Assembly: GCF_029267215.1 (NCBI RefSeq)
Contig: NZ_JARIDH010000066.1
Span: 1 to 52,644, forward strand
Direction: 5' to 3'
DNA length: 52,644 nucleotides
DNA from: Clostridium sp.
GTDB taxonomy: Bacteria; Bacillota; Clostridia; Clostridiales; Clostridiaceae
Positions 36,605 through 45,844 of the stretch are shown here, one piece after another (position 1 is the first letter of the stretch; each line of letters begins with the position of its first letter). A model generated the notes under the pieces. That model saw only the letters and a list, made by a program, of their open reading frames with translations, made no database searches and was not told the origin of the DNA. The position numbers and the translations under genes were made by a program.

Positions 36605-38497
36605 TTATTTAACTAGCCATAATTTCCCTTGGTGTAACATCTTATTTAGTATTTGTGGTGTACTTCCATACCAGAAATCCTTTTGTAATAATTCACCTTG
36701 TTCTGCATCTGAAAGTGAAAGCTTATCATTGTAAATCTTTACAGCCGTTGATTTTTCAACTACTGGAATGAAGAAACATGATTCATTAGTTAATTGCATC
36801 ATTGTTTCAGTTAACTCCTCTGTAGTTTCTTTATCATTAGAGTTAAATAACTTATCAATAGTTTGAGTTACATTTATTTTTTCACCTGTTGATGGTACTT
36901 CTAAGAATAAATCTTGTCCATCTTCTTTTTTAATTCCTAATCTGTGAGGATATGAATTGTAAAGGTCATTATATGATTCCCATGGATGTGAGAATGTAGT
37001 ACATGATCCTAAGAATCCATAAGCAAGGTCATGTTTACCAGCATTTACGTATTCCCAATAAGTTGATGAATCCATAGGCTTAAATTCAGTTGTTATACCA
37101 TACTCTGTTAACATATCACTTGCTGCTTCAACTAATAAGCTTATGCCCTCAGCTGCAAATTCTAACACAACTAATTCTCCATTTTCATCTAACCATTTTC
37201 CTTCTTTATTTCTAGTCCATCCTATTGAAGTTAACAATTCATCTGCCTTTTCAGTATTAACATCATATTTTGTTAATGAATCTAAGAAACTCTTATCTGC
37301 AAATCTTTCTTGTAAGTTTTCTAAAACACCTGAATTTTTAATATCTCCTGGCCAGAATCCTGGATCTCCTACGCTAACTAAAACGTCTCTATCTATTACA
37401 TAACTTATAGCCTTTCTAACTTCAACCTTATCAAGTGGTTTTTTGCTTGAGTTTATCATAATTGAAAGTTGTTCCATACCTGGAGAATAGAAAACTCTTA
37501 GTTTTCCTTCATATCTTTTTAATATCTCTTTATGTTGATCTGGAGATAATCCAGCTCCATCAACATCAAAGGTTCCATCAATTCTAGCTAAAGCTCCAGC
37601 TTCTCCACTACCTGGTTGTTGTATTACAACCTCATCTATATTTGAATCTATTCTATAGTGTTTATTTTCTTTTAATATTGCCTTATCTGAAGTAACCTTC
37701 TCAACAGTATATGCTCCAGAATAAACACCTTCTGAAATTGGAGGTTTATTTTTTATAATTCTTGTATTCATATCATTAATTTTCTTTAAAGTTTCTTCTG
37801 AGAATGTATAATATCCTGTTTTTTCATCTAATACTCTTTCATTTTCTGAAATTTCTTTAAGTTCTTTTGCAAATTCACCAAAAATATGATCTGGTGCTAT
37901 TATAGCTGAACTAAAGAATAAATTTAATAATAGTTCTGGTGTGCTATTAAACGTAACCTTAATCTCTGTATCACTTAATTTCTCAATATTCTCTATATAT
38001 TTCCATATAGAACTTTTACCAACTCTCATATAGGTATTACATAAAATATCCTCTGCATCTAGTGGTGTTCCATCTGACCATTTTAAATCTGGCTTTAATT
38101 TCATTGTTAAAACTTTATTTTCAAAAGTATAGCTCTCTAATAATGATGGTTTAAATGATTTTTCTGGGAATGGATTGTAATCTGCTAAATAATCATATAA
38201 AAATGGAACTAAGTCCCAGTTAGGTCCTGCTGAATCATATGGATTACCATTTATAGTTTCTGCTGAGTTAAATCCTCCAAGTACTGTTATTGATCCTCCT
38301 TCAGCTTTTTCTCCTTCTATTCTAGCTGGCAGATCAGATGGTTTTTGAGTGCTGATCATATCAGCTGTTGTTTGTGGTCTTTTTTCAGAAGCAGAATTAT
38401 TTGAACTTTCTCCCCCACATCCAATAAATAAAGCTCCTGTTATTGTTGTTGCTAAGATTAAAGCTACAACTTTGCTAGTTTTAGTTCTTTTGAACAT
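36605..38497 (-). CDS. Opp-type (family 5) substrate-binding lipoprotein
   Basis: A 630 aa extracytoplasmic binding protein. Seen: a signal peptide with lipobox FIGCGG, LTMKLKPDLKWSDGTPLDAED (the family-5 signature region), and APDHIFGEFAKELKE. Family-5 proteins bind peptides, nickel or oligosaccharides. The operon also encodes a GH1 beta-glucosidase, so a beta-glucoside or cello-oligosaccharide ligand is inferred. Its position last, after bgl, rather than first, is unusual; a cre-like site and about 90 bp precede it, so it may have its own promoter. ATG 38497 follows AAGGGGGA. Confidence 0.85.
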   Translation of the reverse strand: MFKRTKTSKVVALILATTITGALFIGCGGESSNNSASEKRPQTTADMISTQKPSDLPARIEGEKAEGGSITVLGGFNSAETINGNPYDSAGPNWDLVPFLYDYLADYNPFPEKSFKPSLLESYTFENKVLTMKLKPDLKWSDGTPLDAEDILCNTYMRVGKSSIWKYIENIEKLSDTEIKVTFNSTPELLLNLFFSSAIIAPDHIFGEFAKELKEISENERVLDEKTGYYTFSEETLKKINDMNTRIIKNKPPISEGVYSGAYTVEKVTSDKAILKENKHYRIDSNIDEVVIQQPGSGEAGALARIDGTFDVDGAGLSPDQHKEILKRYEGKLRVFYSPGMEQLSIMINSSKKPLDKVEVRKAISYVIDRDVLVSVGDPGFWPGDIKNSGVLENLQERFADKSFLDSLTKYDVNTEKADELLTSIGWTRNKEGKWLDENGELVVLEFAAEGISLLVEAASDMLTEYGITTEFKPMDSSTYWEYVNAGKHDLAYGFLGSCTTFSHPWESYNDLYNSYPHRLGIKKEDGQDLFLEVPSTGEKINVTQTIDKLFNSNDKETTEELTETMMQLTNESCFFIPVVEKSTAVKIYNDKLSLSDAEQGELLQKDFWYGSTPQILNKMLHQGKLWLVK

Positions 38498-38538
38498 ATA
38501 ATTTCCCCCTTAATTCCCTTATTTATATTAATTTTAAT

Positions 38539-38552
38539 TGATAACGCTTTTA
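38539..38552 (-). promoter_or_regulatory. cre-like site upstream of the binding-protein gene
   Basis: On the minus strand TAAAAGCGTTATCA matches the CcpA site TGWAANCGNTNWCA at 13 of 14 positions (second base differs). It lies about 40 bp before the lipoprotein gene. Confidence 0.6.
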
Positions 38553-38589
38553 TTAAAAACTTTTTCTTAATAACTAAATAATATTTAAT

Positions 38590-39969
38590 TTAAAACCCAT
38601 TGTTTTCAGCTACAATTTTAATCCAATGGGCAGATTTTTTAGGTTTCTTTTCCATTGTTTCTAAGTTTAAAGAAATATACCCATATCTATTTTTATAAGC
38701 ATTACACCATGACCAACAATCTATACCAGTCCACATATGATATCCTACACAATTTGACCCCTCTAAAATAGCTTTATGAAGCCATTCTAAATGTTCCCTT
38801 ATGAAGGCTATTCTGTAATCATCTTCTATTATTCCCTCTGGATTTTTGTATTTATCTTCATTTGAAACTCCCATTCCATTTTCAGAAACATACCACTTTA
38901 TATTCTTATACTCTTCTTGTATAAGCTTAGCCATATCATATAATCCTTTAGGGTAAATTTCCCAACCTCTATCTTTATTTATTCTTTTACCTGCCACTTT
39001 GCAATAATCATAATATTTTTCTGGCATCCAAGTATCAGATTTAAATTCACTCTCTTTTTTCTTAACTCTTCTAGGTGCATAATAATTTAACCCTAAAAAA
39101 TCTACTGTATAATTTTTTATAATATCTAATTCTTCCTCTGTGCTTTCCCAAATAACTCCATCATTTTTCAGAATATCAGTTAATTCTTCTTTAAATATTC
39201 CTAATACTCCAGAATCTAGAAATACTCTATCAAATAAATCTGCTTTGTGAGCAGCTTTAACATCTTCTTCGTTGTAATAAGATCTTGGATAAGAAGGAGC
39301 CACATTTAATATAATTCCTATCTCTCCATCACAACTTAAATTTCTATATTCTCTAATAGCTTTAGCTGAAGCTAATGCTATATTATAGGATGCTTGCATG
39401 AATTTTTTTCCATCTATTAAACATGGGTAATGATATTGGTGCAAATATTGCCCATTAACAATAACTGTAGGTTCATTAAATGTAGTCCAGTATTTAACCC
39501 TGTCTCCAAACAATTTAAAGGCAGTTTTTGCAAATTTTGAGAATAAATCTACTACATGTTTAGATTCCCACCCACCAAACTTCTCATATAATTCAATTGG
39601 TAAGTCAAAATGATGTAAATTCATAATAACTTCTATATTATTTTTTATACATTCATCTATAATGTTATTGTAAAATCTTACTCCATCTTCATCAGGCTCT
39701 CCAGTTTCAAAATCTTTTATCAATCTTGTCCATTGAATTGAAGGTCTATAAGAATTTAATCCTATATTGCTTAACATCTTTATATCTTCTTTATAAGTAT
39801 TATAAAAATTTGATGTTACGCTAGGTCCAACATTATTAAAAAAAGTATTTGGAGATATCTCATACCAATAATCAAATATATTCTTATGCTTTTTGTTAAA
39901 TTGCCCCTCTGACTGTGGTCCTGAAGTTGCAGCTCCCCACCAGAATCTTTTCGGGAAATCATGTTTCAT
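38590..39969 (-). CDS. GH1 family beta-glucosidase
   Basis: A retaining glycosidase that hydrolyses beta-glucosides in the cytosol. Seen: the N-terminal FPKRFWWGAATSGPQSEGQF, general acid/base Glu in YWTTFNEPTV and nucleophile Glu in WYVSENGMGVSN, with CVGYHMWTGIDCWSW near the end. The frame opens at 39999, but ATG 39969 follows AAGGAG at seven bases and gives 459 aa, typical GH1 length. Import by an ABC system rather than a PTS suggests an unphosphorylated substrate, but 6-phospho activity cannot be ruled out by eye. It lies between a small membrane protein and the binding-protein gene. Confidence 0.9.
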   Translation of the reverse strand: MKHDFPKRFWWGAATSGPQSEGQFNKKHKNIFDYWYEISPNTFFNNVGPSVTSNFYNTYKEDIKMLSNIGLNSYRPSIQWTRLIKDFETGEPDEDGVRFYNNIIDECIKNNIEVIMNLHHFDLPIELYEKFGGWESKHVVDLFSKFAKTAFKLFGDRVKYWTTFNEPTVIVNGQYLHQYHYPCLIDGKKFMQASYNIALASAKAIREYRNLSCDGEIGIILNVAPSYPRSYYNEEDVKAAHKADLFDRVFLDSGVLGIFKEELTDILKNDGVIWESTEEELDIIKNYTVDFLGLNYYAPRRVKKKESEFKSDTWMPEKYYDYCKVAGKRINKDRGWEIYPKGLYDMAKLIQEEYKNIKWYVSENGMGVSNEDKYKNPEGIIEDDYRIAFIREHLEWLHKAILEGSNCVGYHMWTGIDCWSWCNAYKNRYGYISLNLETMEKKPKKSAHWIKIVAENNGF

Positions 39970-40004
39970 AATATTTCTCCTTTTAATCTCTAGCTCCACG
40001 AATT

Positions 40005-40265
40005 TTAATCATATGAATTAATTTTTTTATTAAATTTTTTATATGCAATAAGTGATATTAGAAACAAAATAATATTTAATCCTATTGTTATTAAATATAT
40101 AACAGTAGCTTCTGATTGTTTATCAACAAAAAACAATCCTATTATGCTAAATATTATAAATGTTATTGATGTTACCATTATTAACTTTATTAAATCTACA
40201 ACATTTGATAGTGTTATTACTATTCCTTGTTTTTTATTTTTTTTCTTTTTATTGGTTCTTCCCAT
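40005..40265 (-). CDS. hypothetical small membrane protein
   Basis: Not recognised. About 86 residues: a Lys-rich start (MGRTNKKKKNKKQG), then two hydrophobic helices (about 27-47 and 56-77) and a short basic tail. It overlaps the end of the preceding ATPase gene by about 46 bp if ATG 40265 is used; the upstream AGAAG is a weak ribosome site. It is kept in line in the operon between the ATPase and GH1 genes, which favours a real gene. Confidence 0.55.
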   Translation of the reverse strand: MGRTNKKKKNKKQGIVITLSNVVDLIKLIMVTSITFIIFSIIGLFFVDKQSEATVIYLITIGLNIILFLISLIAYKKFNKKINSYD

Positions 40266-41245
40266 TTTATTTCTTCTGCAAAGTGACATGCTACAAACCC
40301 CTCACCATATTTTCTTAAATTAACTTCTTCTTTTTCACATTTTTCTTTATAATGTGGACATCTAGGATGAAATCTACATCCTGATGGTGGATTAACAGCA
40401 CTTGGCATATCTATACTTCTTAAAGGTAATTCATTAACAAAGCTTGTTCTCATATTTGGATCTGCAACTGGAACTGCAGATAATAAAGCATGGAAGTATG
40501 GATGTTTAGGACTTTTTATTGCATTTTCTATGGAATTCATTTCTATTACTTTCCCTAAATACATAACAACTATTCTTCCATTTTGAGCAATATATCTTGC
40601 TGTTGCTAAATCATGCGTGATATATACAAATGAAACATTATATTTCTTATTCATTCTTGACATAAGATCTAGCAAAGATATTCTAAGAGAAACATCTACC
40701 ATTGAAACTGGTTCATCAGCTACTATAAGTTTAGGTTTAACTGATAAAGCTCTTGCTAATAATATTCTTTGTCTTTGTCCTCCACTTAACTGATGAGGAT
40801 ACTTTTCTAAAAATTGACTAGGAGGATTTAATCCAACTTCATTAAAATATTCACTTAATATTTCAAAAGCTTCTTCTTTATTTTTAGCAATTTTATGCTG
40901 TAACAAAGGAAGTGATAAGGTTTGAAATATTGTTCTATTTGGATTTAATGCTGCATAAGAATCTTGATGTACCATTTGAACTGCTAATCTATACTTCTCA
41001 TATTCCTTCTTACTCAATTTAGACACATCTTTTCCTTCAAAGAAAAGTTGCCCTTCAGTTGGTGCATGTATATCAGTTATAACTTTTCCTAAAGTAGTTT
41101 TACCACATCCACTCTCTCCTACAATTGCTACAATTTCTCCTTGATCGACATTTAAATTAACATCCACTAAGGCTCCAACTTTAGCTTTTTTATCTGTATT
41201 GCTATTAAAATACATTGATATATTTTTAAGTTCTATTATACTCAT
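40220..41245 (-). CDS. Opp-type ABC transporter ATP-binding subunit (OppF-like)
   Basis: A 341 aa ATPase. Seen: Walker A GESGCGKTTLGK, signature QLSGGQRQRILLARAL, Walker B LIVADEPVSMVDVS, switch His YITHDL, and the C-terminal Opp-type GCRFHPRCPHYKEKC with Cys residues that bind an Fe-S cluster or substrate-gating element in the family. Its ATG overlaps the oppD-like stop by 4 bp. It pairs with the next ATPase to power the oligosaccharide/peptide importer. Confidence 0.92.
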   Translation of the reverse strand: MSIIELKNISMYFNSNTDKKAKVGALVDVNLNVDQGEIVAIVGESGCGKTTLGKVITDIHAPTEGQLFFEGKDVSKLSKKEYEKYRLAVQMVHQDSYAALNPNRTIFQTLSLPLLQHKIAKNKEEAFEILSEYFNEVGLNPPSQFLEKYPHQLSGGQRQRILLARALSVKPKLIVADEPVSMVDVSLRISLLDLMSRMNKKYNVSFVYITHDLATARYIAQNGRIVVMYLGKVIEMNSIENAIKSPKHPYFHALLSAVPVADPNMRTSFVNELPLRSIDMPSAVNPPSGCRFHPRCPHYKEKCEKEEVNLRKYGEGFVACHFAEEIKWEEPIKRKKIKNKE

Positions 41246-42243
41246 AGCTTAACTACCTCTTTCCACATACTACACCTAGAAAATTGTCCTTTTTCAACTT
41301 CTATTAATTTGTTACTATTTCCATAGGTTCCCATACATTTTCCTTTAACTTTAAACATACATCTTTCTCCAAATCTACAATCCTTTGATATCCCTATAAG
41401 ATTTGGAGGTGCTCCTGGAATAGCTTTTCTTGTTTTAACTTCATCAAACAATGATGGTATTGCATTTATTATTCCATAAGTATATGGATGTGATGGCTTT
41501 GAAAATATTGTGTAAACATCTCCATATTCCACAACTTGCCCTGCATACATAACAACTATTCTATCTACAACTGATGCTATAATTGATACATCGTGAGTTA
41601 AAAATATCATTGTAACTCCAAATTCTGTGTGAATTTTTCTTAAAATATCAATTATATACCACTGAGTTATAACGTCTAATGCTGTAGTTGGTTCATCTAA
41701 TATTATTACCTCAGGATCTAATAATAAACTTAGAGCAATAATTGTCCTTTGCTTCATTCCTCCACTTAATTGATGTGGATAACAATCTAAGACTTTTTCA
41801 TCTAACCTAACATACTTAAAAACTTCTTTAGCTTTATTAATTATTTCATCATAATTTCTATTAGGTTCATGAGCTAAAACGGTTTCTAAAACATGTTCTT
41901 TTATTTTTAAAACTGGATTCAAAGCATTTTGCGCTGCTTGGAAAACTGTAGCTATATTTGTCCATCTATACTTATTTAACTCTTCACTTGAAAGTTCATT
42001 TAAAAAAGTTTCTTTTCCTTCGCCAGCTATATAAGCAACTTTTCCAGAACTTATTTTCCCAGGGGATGTTACTAAATTTAATATGGCTGAGGCTAAAGTA
42101 GACTTTCCACTCCCACTCTCTCCAATTACACCTATAATTTCTCCCTTATATATATCTAATGATACATTATCAACTGCTCTTAATTTTCCTCTTTTTGTCT
42201 CAAAATCTACTGATATATCTTTTACTTTTAAAATAGGTTCCAT
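41242..42243 (-). CDS. Opp-type ABC transporter ATP-binding subunit (OppD-like)
   Basis: A 333 aa ATPase. Seen: Walker A GESGSGKSTLASA, signature QLSGGMKQRTIIALSL, Walker B VIILDEPTTALDV, switch His FLTHDVS, and the C-terminal CRFGERCMF cysteines. It starts 12 bp after the permease gene and overlaps the next ATPase by 4 bp. The two non-identical ATPases are the Opp/Dpp family norm. Confidence 0.92.
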   Translation of the reverse strand: MEPILKVKDISVDFETKRGKLRAVDNVSLDIYKGEIIGVIGESGSGKSTLASAILNLVTSPGKISSGKVAYIAGEGKETFLNELSSEELNKYRWTNIATVFQAAQNALNPVLKIKEHVLETVLAHEPNRNYDEIINKAKEVFKYVRLDEKVLDCYPHQLSGGMKQRTIIALSLLLDPEVIILDEPTTALDVITQWYIIDILRKIHTEFGVTMIFLTHDVSIIASVVDRIVVMYAGQVVEYGDVYTIFSKPSHPYTYGIINAIPSLFDEVKTRKAIPGAPPNLIGISKDCRFGERCMFKVKGKCMGTYGNSNKLIEVEKGQFSRCSMWKEVVKL

Positions 42244-42255
42244 TTACTTTCCTCC

Positions 42256-43164
42256 TTATGATCTTAATCTTGGGTTTAATGCTTCATCTAATCCAGTTGC
42301 AAATAAGTAGCATCCTAATTGGAATAAAAGTAATCCTGTAACTGGTGTTAAGAAGTAAACTATTGATGAAGACCCTAATAAGGCACCTGTAGCTGAAAGT
42401 GATAAACTAAGCATTACTCCCCAGTGATTTCCCTGGAAAGGAACAAGCCCAAGTACCATTAAACCAATTGCTGAAAGTATTGAACCCTTCATTATGGTTA
42501 TGAAATTCATAGCTATATATGAAACGATATTTGGTATTATATCGTATCTTATTATATTAAATTTACTAATACCTAAAATCTTACTAGCTTCTATAAAATC
42601 TTTATGCTTTATGGCTAAAACCTGAGACCTTATAGATTTCGCAAGCCCTGCCCATGACCATAAAGATAATACAAGACCAAATGTTACAAAATTTTCTATT
42701 CTTATTAATAAAGCTAATATCATTGTTATTGGGAAAGTTGGTATAGTTAATATAACGTTAGTTATTAGCATTAAAATAACATCTATTTTCCCTCCTAAAA
42801 GACCTGATATAACTCCTACTAAAATTGCAAATAAAATTGCAAATATAGCCGCAACTAAAGCAACCAATAATACATCTTTAGATCCAAGTATAAATTGAGC
42901 TAATGTGTCTTTTCCGGCATAATCAGTACCTAATGGATGTTGCCATGATGGTCCCTGTAATCTGTTTAAATAATCAGCTTTAGGTGAATCTAGGAATATA
43001 GGTCCTAAAATAGCCATTAATATAAACACTGATAAAATTATAAATCCAGCTCTAGATTGTTTATTTTTCCAAATTATTTTAAATACCCCATCAATCTGAA
43101 CTTTATTCTCATCTTTTTGTGAATTAATCTTTTTAATATTTTTTTTATTTAAATTTAATTGCAT
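42256..43164 (-). CDS. Opp-type ABC transporter permease (OppC-like)
   Basis: A 302 aa membrane subunit. Seen: a cytosolic Lys/Asn-rich start of about 35 residues, an N-terminal helix, the OppC-type GPSWQHPLGTDYAGKDTLAQ segment, and the EAA loop EASKILGISKFNIIRYDIIP that docks on the ATPases. Five to six helices. It lies 6 bp after the other permease gene. Confidence 0.9.
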   Translation of the reverse strand: MQLNLNKKNIKKINSQKDENKVQIDGVFKIIWKNKQSRAGFIILSVFILMAILGPIFLDSPKADYLNRLQGPSWQHPLGTDYAGKDTLAQFILGSKDVLLVALVAAIFAILFAILVGVISGLLGGKIDVILMLITNVILTIPTFPITMILALLIRIENFVTFGLVLSLWSWAGLAKSIRSQVLAIKHKDFIEASKILGISKFNIIRYDIIPNIVSYIAMNFITIMKGSILSAIGLMVLGLVPFQGNHWGVMLSLSLSATGALLGSSSIVYFLTPVTGLLLFQLGCYLFATGLDEALNPRLRS

Positions 43165-43170
43165 ATCTTA

Positions 43171-44151
43171 TTACCCCTTTACTCTTAATCTAGGATTAAG
43201 TACAGAATATAATAACTCTGCCACTAAACTAGCTGTTGTAACCATTAATATTATTAAAAAGAACATTCCCTGCATCATTGTAAAATCTCTTTGTCCAGTT
43301 GCTTGTCCTAAATAATAACCCAAACCTGGATATATGAATAAGTTTTCAACAAGTGGTGCTCCTCCAAACATAAATCCAAAGCTAATAGCTAAACTTGTTA
43401 CCATTGGTAAAATAGCATTTCTACCTACATATGAAGTAATTATTCTTTTTTCTGATAATCCTCTAGCTCTTGCATATTGTATATAGTCTTCTCCAAGTAC
43501 ACTAGTACAACTTGCTTTCATTGACATCATCCATCCTCCAACTTGAGTTATAAAATAGGCTGTTATTGGAAGTATTGAATGTTTTATTACACTTAAGATA
43601 AAAGGCATATTAAATCCTCTTATAACATCTGCTCCATAAGCTCCCCTAGCTGGTAATAATCCAAGTTCTATAGATAATATAAATATCAAGATAAAACCAA
43701 TTATATAGTCTGGTATAGCTCCAAATATAGATGAATACATTATAAGTACCGCATCCAAAACCTTATTCCTCTTTAGTGCAATATATATTCCTATGAAACA
43801 TCCTACCGTAAATGAGAGGAATAAGGATACAGTAACTATGAGCAAGGTCCATGGCAATGCATTAAAAATAACCTCTGTTACAGGTCTTCTGTAATACATT
43901 GATTCTCCAAGGTCTCCTGTTACAATACCTTTTAAATATTTTGAAAATCTTTCATGTAAAGGTGTTTTTGGATCATAATTTAAAGTCATTTTTGCTCTTT
44001 CATAAGCCACATCATAAGTTAACCCCTCAGTTCTTACATAAGTATCAGCCATTACTTCTACAGGATTTCCTGGCATACCTTCTATTATTAAAAAGGTTAA
44101 TAATAATGACAATACTACAGTTAAAGCTAATAACCCTAATTTCTTAAACAT
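43171..44151 (-). CDS. Opp-type ABC transporter permease (OppB-like)
   Basis: A 326 aa membrane subunit with six helices. Seen: MFKKLGLLALTVVLSLLLTF, LPWTLLIVTVSLFLSFTVGC, IILGFILI-type helices, and the EAA loop YIQYARARGLSEKRIITSYV. It is the first gene of the seven-gene sugar operon. A long 5' untranslated region of about 300 bases and a cre-like site precede it. Confidence 0.9.
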   Translation of the reverse strand: MFKKLGLLALTVVLSLLLTFLIIEGMPGNPVEVMADTYVRTEGLTYDVAYERAKMTLNYDPKTPLHERFSKYLKGIVTGDLGESMYYRRPVTEVIFNALPWTLLIVTVSLFLSFTVGCFIGIYIALKRNKVLDAVLIMYSSIFGAIPDYIIGFILIFILSIELGLLPARGAYGADVIRGFNMPFILSVIKHSILPITAYFITQVGGWMMSMKASCTSVLGEDYIQYARARGLSEKRIITSYVGRNAILPMVTSLAISFGFMFGGAPLVENLFIYPGLGYYLGQATGQRDFTMMQGMFFLIILMVTTASLVAELLYSVLNPRLRVKG

Positions 44152-44391
44152 AAATCTCTTCCTTTCAACCCATTTTACTTTTTAACGTCTTTTGTTTTAA
44201 CCATAGTCTTATGATATTTAAAGCTTTAAAAACCTTTATACAAAAGAAATAAAAACATTTTAAACTTATAATCTAATTAAAATTTATAACAATTCTATTT
44301 TTTATTTTTCTCTCCCTATTTTATTTTTGTAAACCTACTTTCCCTATTATTCATAAAATTTTTATAAATTAACGATTAATCACTAAGCATC

Positions 44392-44405
44392 GGATAACGT
44401 TTACA
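44392..44405 (-). promoter_or_regulatory. cre-like site in the leader of the Opp/GH1 operon
   Basis: On the minus strand TGTAAACGTTATCC matches TGWAANCGNTNWCA at 13 of 14 positions (last base differs). It lies about 55 bases downstream of the predicted start of transcription, a position where CcpA would act as a roadblock. Confidence 0.68.
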
Positions 44406-44465
44406 GAAAAGTTGTAATATTTCTTTATTTCTATTGCACTAGATCTTAGCTTCATCTTTAAAACT

Positions 44466-44494
44466 ATATTACCATATCTATTTATATATGTCAA
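44466..44494 (-). promoter_or_regulatory. promoter of the Opp/GH1 operon
   Basis: Minus-strand TTGACA (plus 44489-44494), a 17-base spacer and TAATAT (plus 44466-44471). The 314 bases between it and the first ATG hold the cre-like site but no coding sequence or recognised riboswitch. Confidence 0.72.
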
Positions 44495-44562
44495 TATTTT
44501 ACATAATTTATTAACTTTTGTATTTTTAGTTTTTTATGTAATATAAATTTTCTAATAAAATA

Positions 44563-44597
44563 TAAAAAAGGTAAGCATTTTTATACTTACCTATTTT
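44563..44597 (-). terminator. galM terminator
   Basis: AAATAGGTAAG pairs with CTTACCTTTTT around a 10-base loop on the minus strand, followed by T's, 20 bp after galM. Confidence 0.78.
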
Positions 44598-44617
44598 TAA
44601 TTTATACTATTTAAATC

Positions 44618-45646
44618 TTATTGAATTTCAAATTTAAAAATAGTTTTATGATTATACTCTTCTGAAGCTCTTAAAGTAATCTCTTCTATAAAACAATCAT
44701 TATATCCTATAGGTAATCCTTGAGTTTCAAAACAAATCCCATCATGCTTATCTGCTTTTCTTCCCATATCTAATAAAAATTCATCTGGAAAATTCATCGA
44801 ATAACAAACAACTCCTTTTTGATTGGTAGAGATTTTCATTATCCGCCCTGATTCTTCTTCCTTTATTTCAACATCCCACTTTTTCTTTTTATTTAAAATC
44901 CATGGATGATCATACCCTGAGGCTATTTCTAACTGCTTATTATCTAAATATATGTCTTTTCCAATTTCTTTGCTTATTCTAAAATCAAAAGGTGTACCAT
45001 TAACCTTAATAAAATTTCCAGTTGGAATCAAAAATTCATCTAGTTCACATATGTTATCACTATCTATAAAAAGTTTATGTGATAACACACTTTTTTTATT
45101 ATTTCCTGATAAGTTGAAATAAGAATGATTGGTTAAGTTAACTAAAGTATCTTTATCGCTTATTCCTTTATATTCAATAGTTAACAAATCTTCCTTAGTT
45201 AGTGTATATTTTATAGAAACTCTTAAATTACCAGGAAAACCTTCTTCTAAATCTTTACTCTCGTAATTAAAACTAACGCTACAAAAATCTTTATTTTCCT
45301 CTAATTCATATTTCCAATTTTTTTTGCTAAACCCTTCTATTCCTCCATGAAGACAATTCCCATTATTATTTTTTGGTAAAAAATACTCCTTTTCTCCTAA
45401 TTTAAACTTAGAATTTCCTATTCTTCCTGCTACCCTTCCTATAGAAGCACCAAAGTTTGAAGGATTTTTAATATAATCTTCATCATTTAAATATGTCAAA
45501 ACTATATTCTCTTTTTTTCCTTCTCTATCATTCATTAATATTCTTTTTAAAGTTGCCCCTAAATTTAAAAGCTCAATAGAAATATTCTTCCCTTCTATTT
45601 CTATTTTGCTAATTTTATCACTAATTTTTTTTTCTATTATTCTCAT
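44618..45646 (-). CDS. galM: aldose 1-epimerase (galactose mutarotase)
   Basis: Interconverts the alpha and beta anomers of galactose and feeds GalK. Seen: NCLHGGIEGFSKKNW with an active-site His, TNHSYFNLSG with the second His, YDHPWILN, and the catalytic Glu in ICFETQGLPIGYND. 342 aa is normal. It is divergent from galK-galT and shares their 198 bp promoter region. It has its own terminator. Confidence 0.94.
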   Translation of the reverse strand: MRIIEKKISDKISKIEIEGKNISIELLNLGATLKRILMNDREGKKENIVLTYLNDEDYIKNPSNFGASIGRVAGRIGNSKFKLGEKEYFLPKNNNGNCLHGGIEGFSKKNWKYELEENKDFCSVSFNYESKDLEEGFPGNLRVSIKYTLTKEDLLTIEYKGISDKDTLVNLTNHSYFNLSGNNKKSVLSHKLFIDSDNICELDEFLIPTGNFIKVNGTPFDFRISKEIGKDIYLDNKQLEIASGYDHPWILNKKKKWDVEIKEEESGRIMKISTNQKGVVCYSMNFPDEFLLDMGRKADKHDGICFETQGLPIGYNDCFIEEITLRASEEYNHKTIFKFEIQ

Positions 45647-45783
45647 TTACTTCCCCCCTCTTATTTTTACAGGTTAATTTTAACAATTATAAAATATAAA
45701 TTCAATATTTTATTGTATTATCTATTTACTAATAATTTTATTAAAGTTGTAATTAATTTAATAAAAAATATTCAATAAATTAA

Positions 45784-45812
45784 TTGATTTATATATTTTA
45801 TAATTGTATAAT
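45784..45812 (+). promoter_or_regulatory. galK-galT promoter
   Basis: TTGATT, a 17-base spacer and TATAAT, ending 32 bp before the galK ATG. No cre-like site was seen in this divergent region. Confidence 0.65.
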
Positions 45813-45844
45813 CAAATTACATTTATTATATTAGGAGGTATATT

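Noticed and set aside
44152-44460. A LacI-type regulator operator separate from the cre site
   Set aside because: The only palindromic element with a CG centre is the one matching the CcpA consensus, and no LacI-family gene is present.
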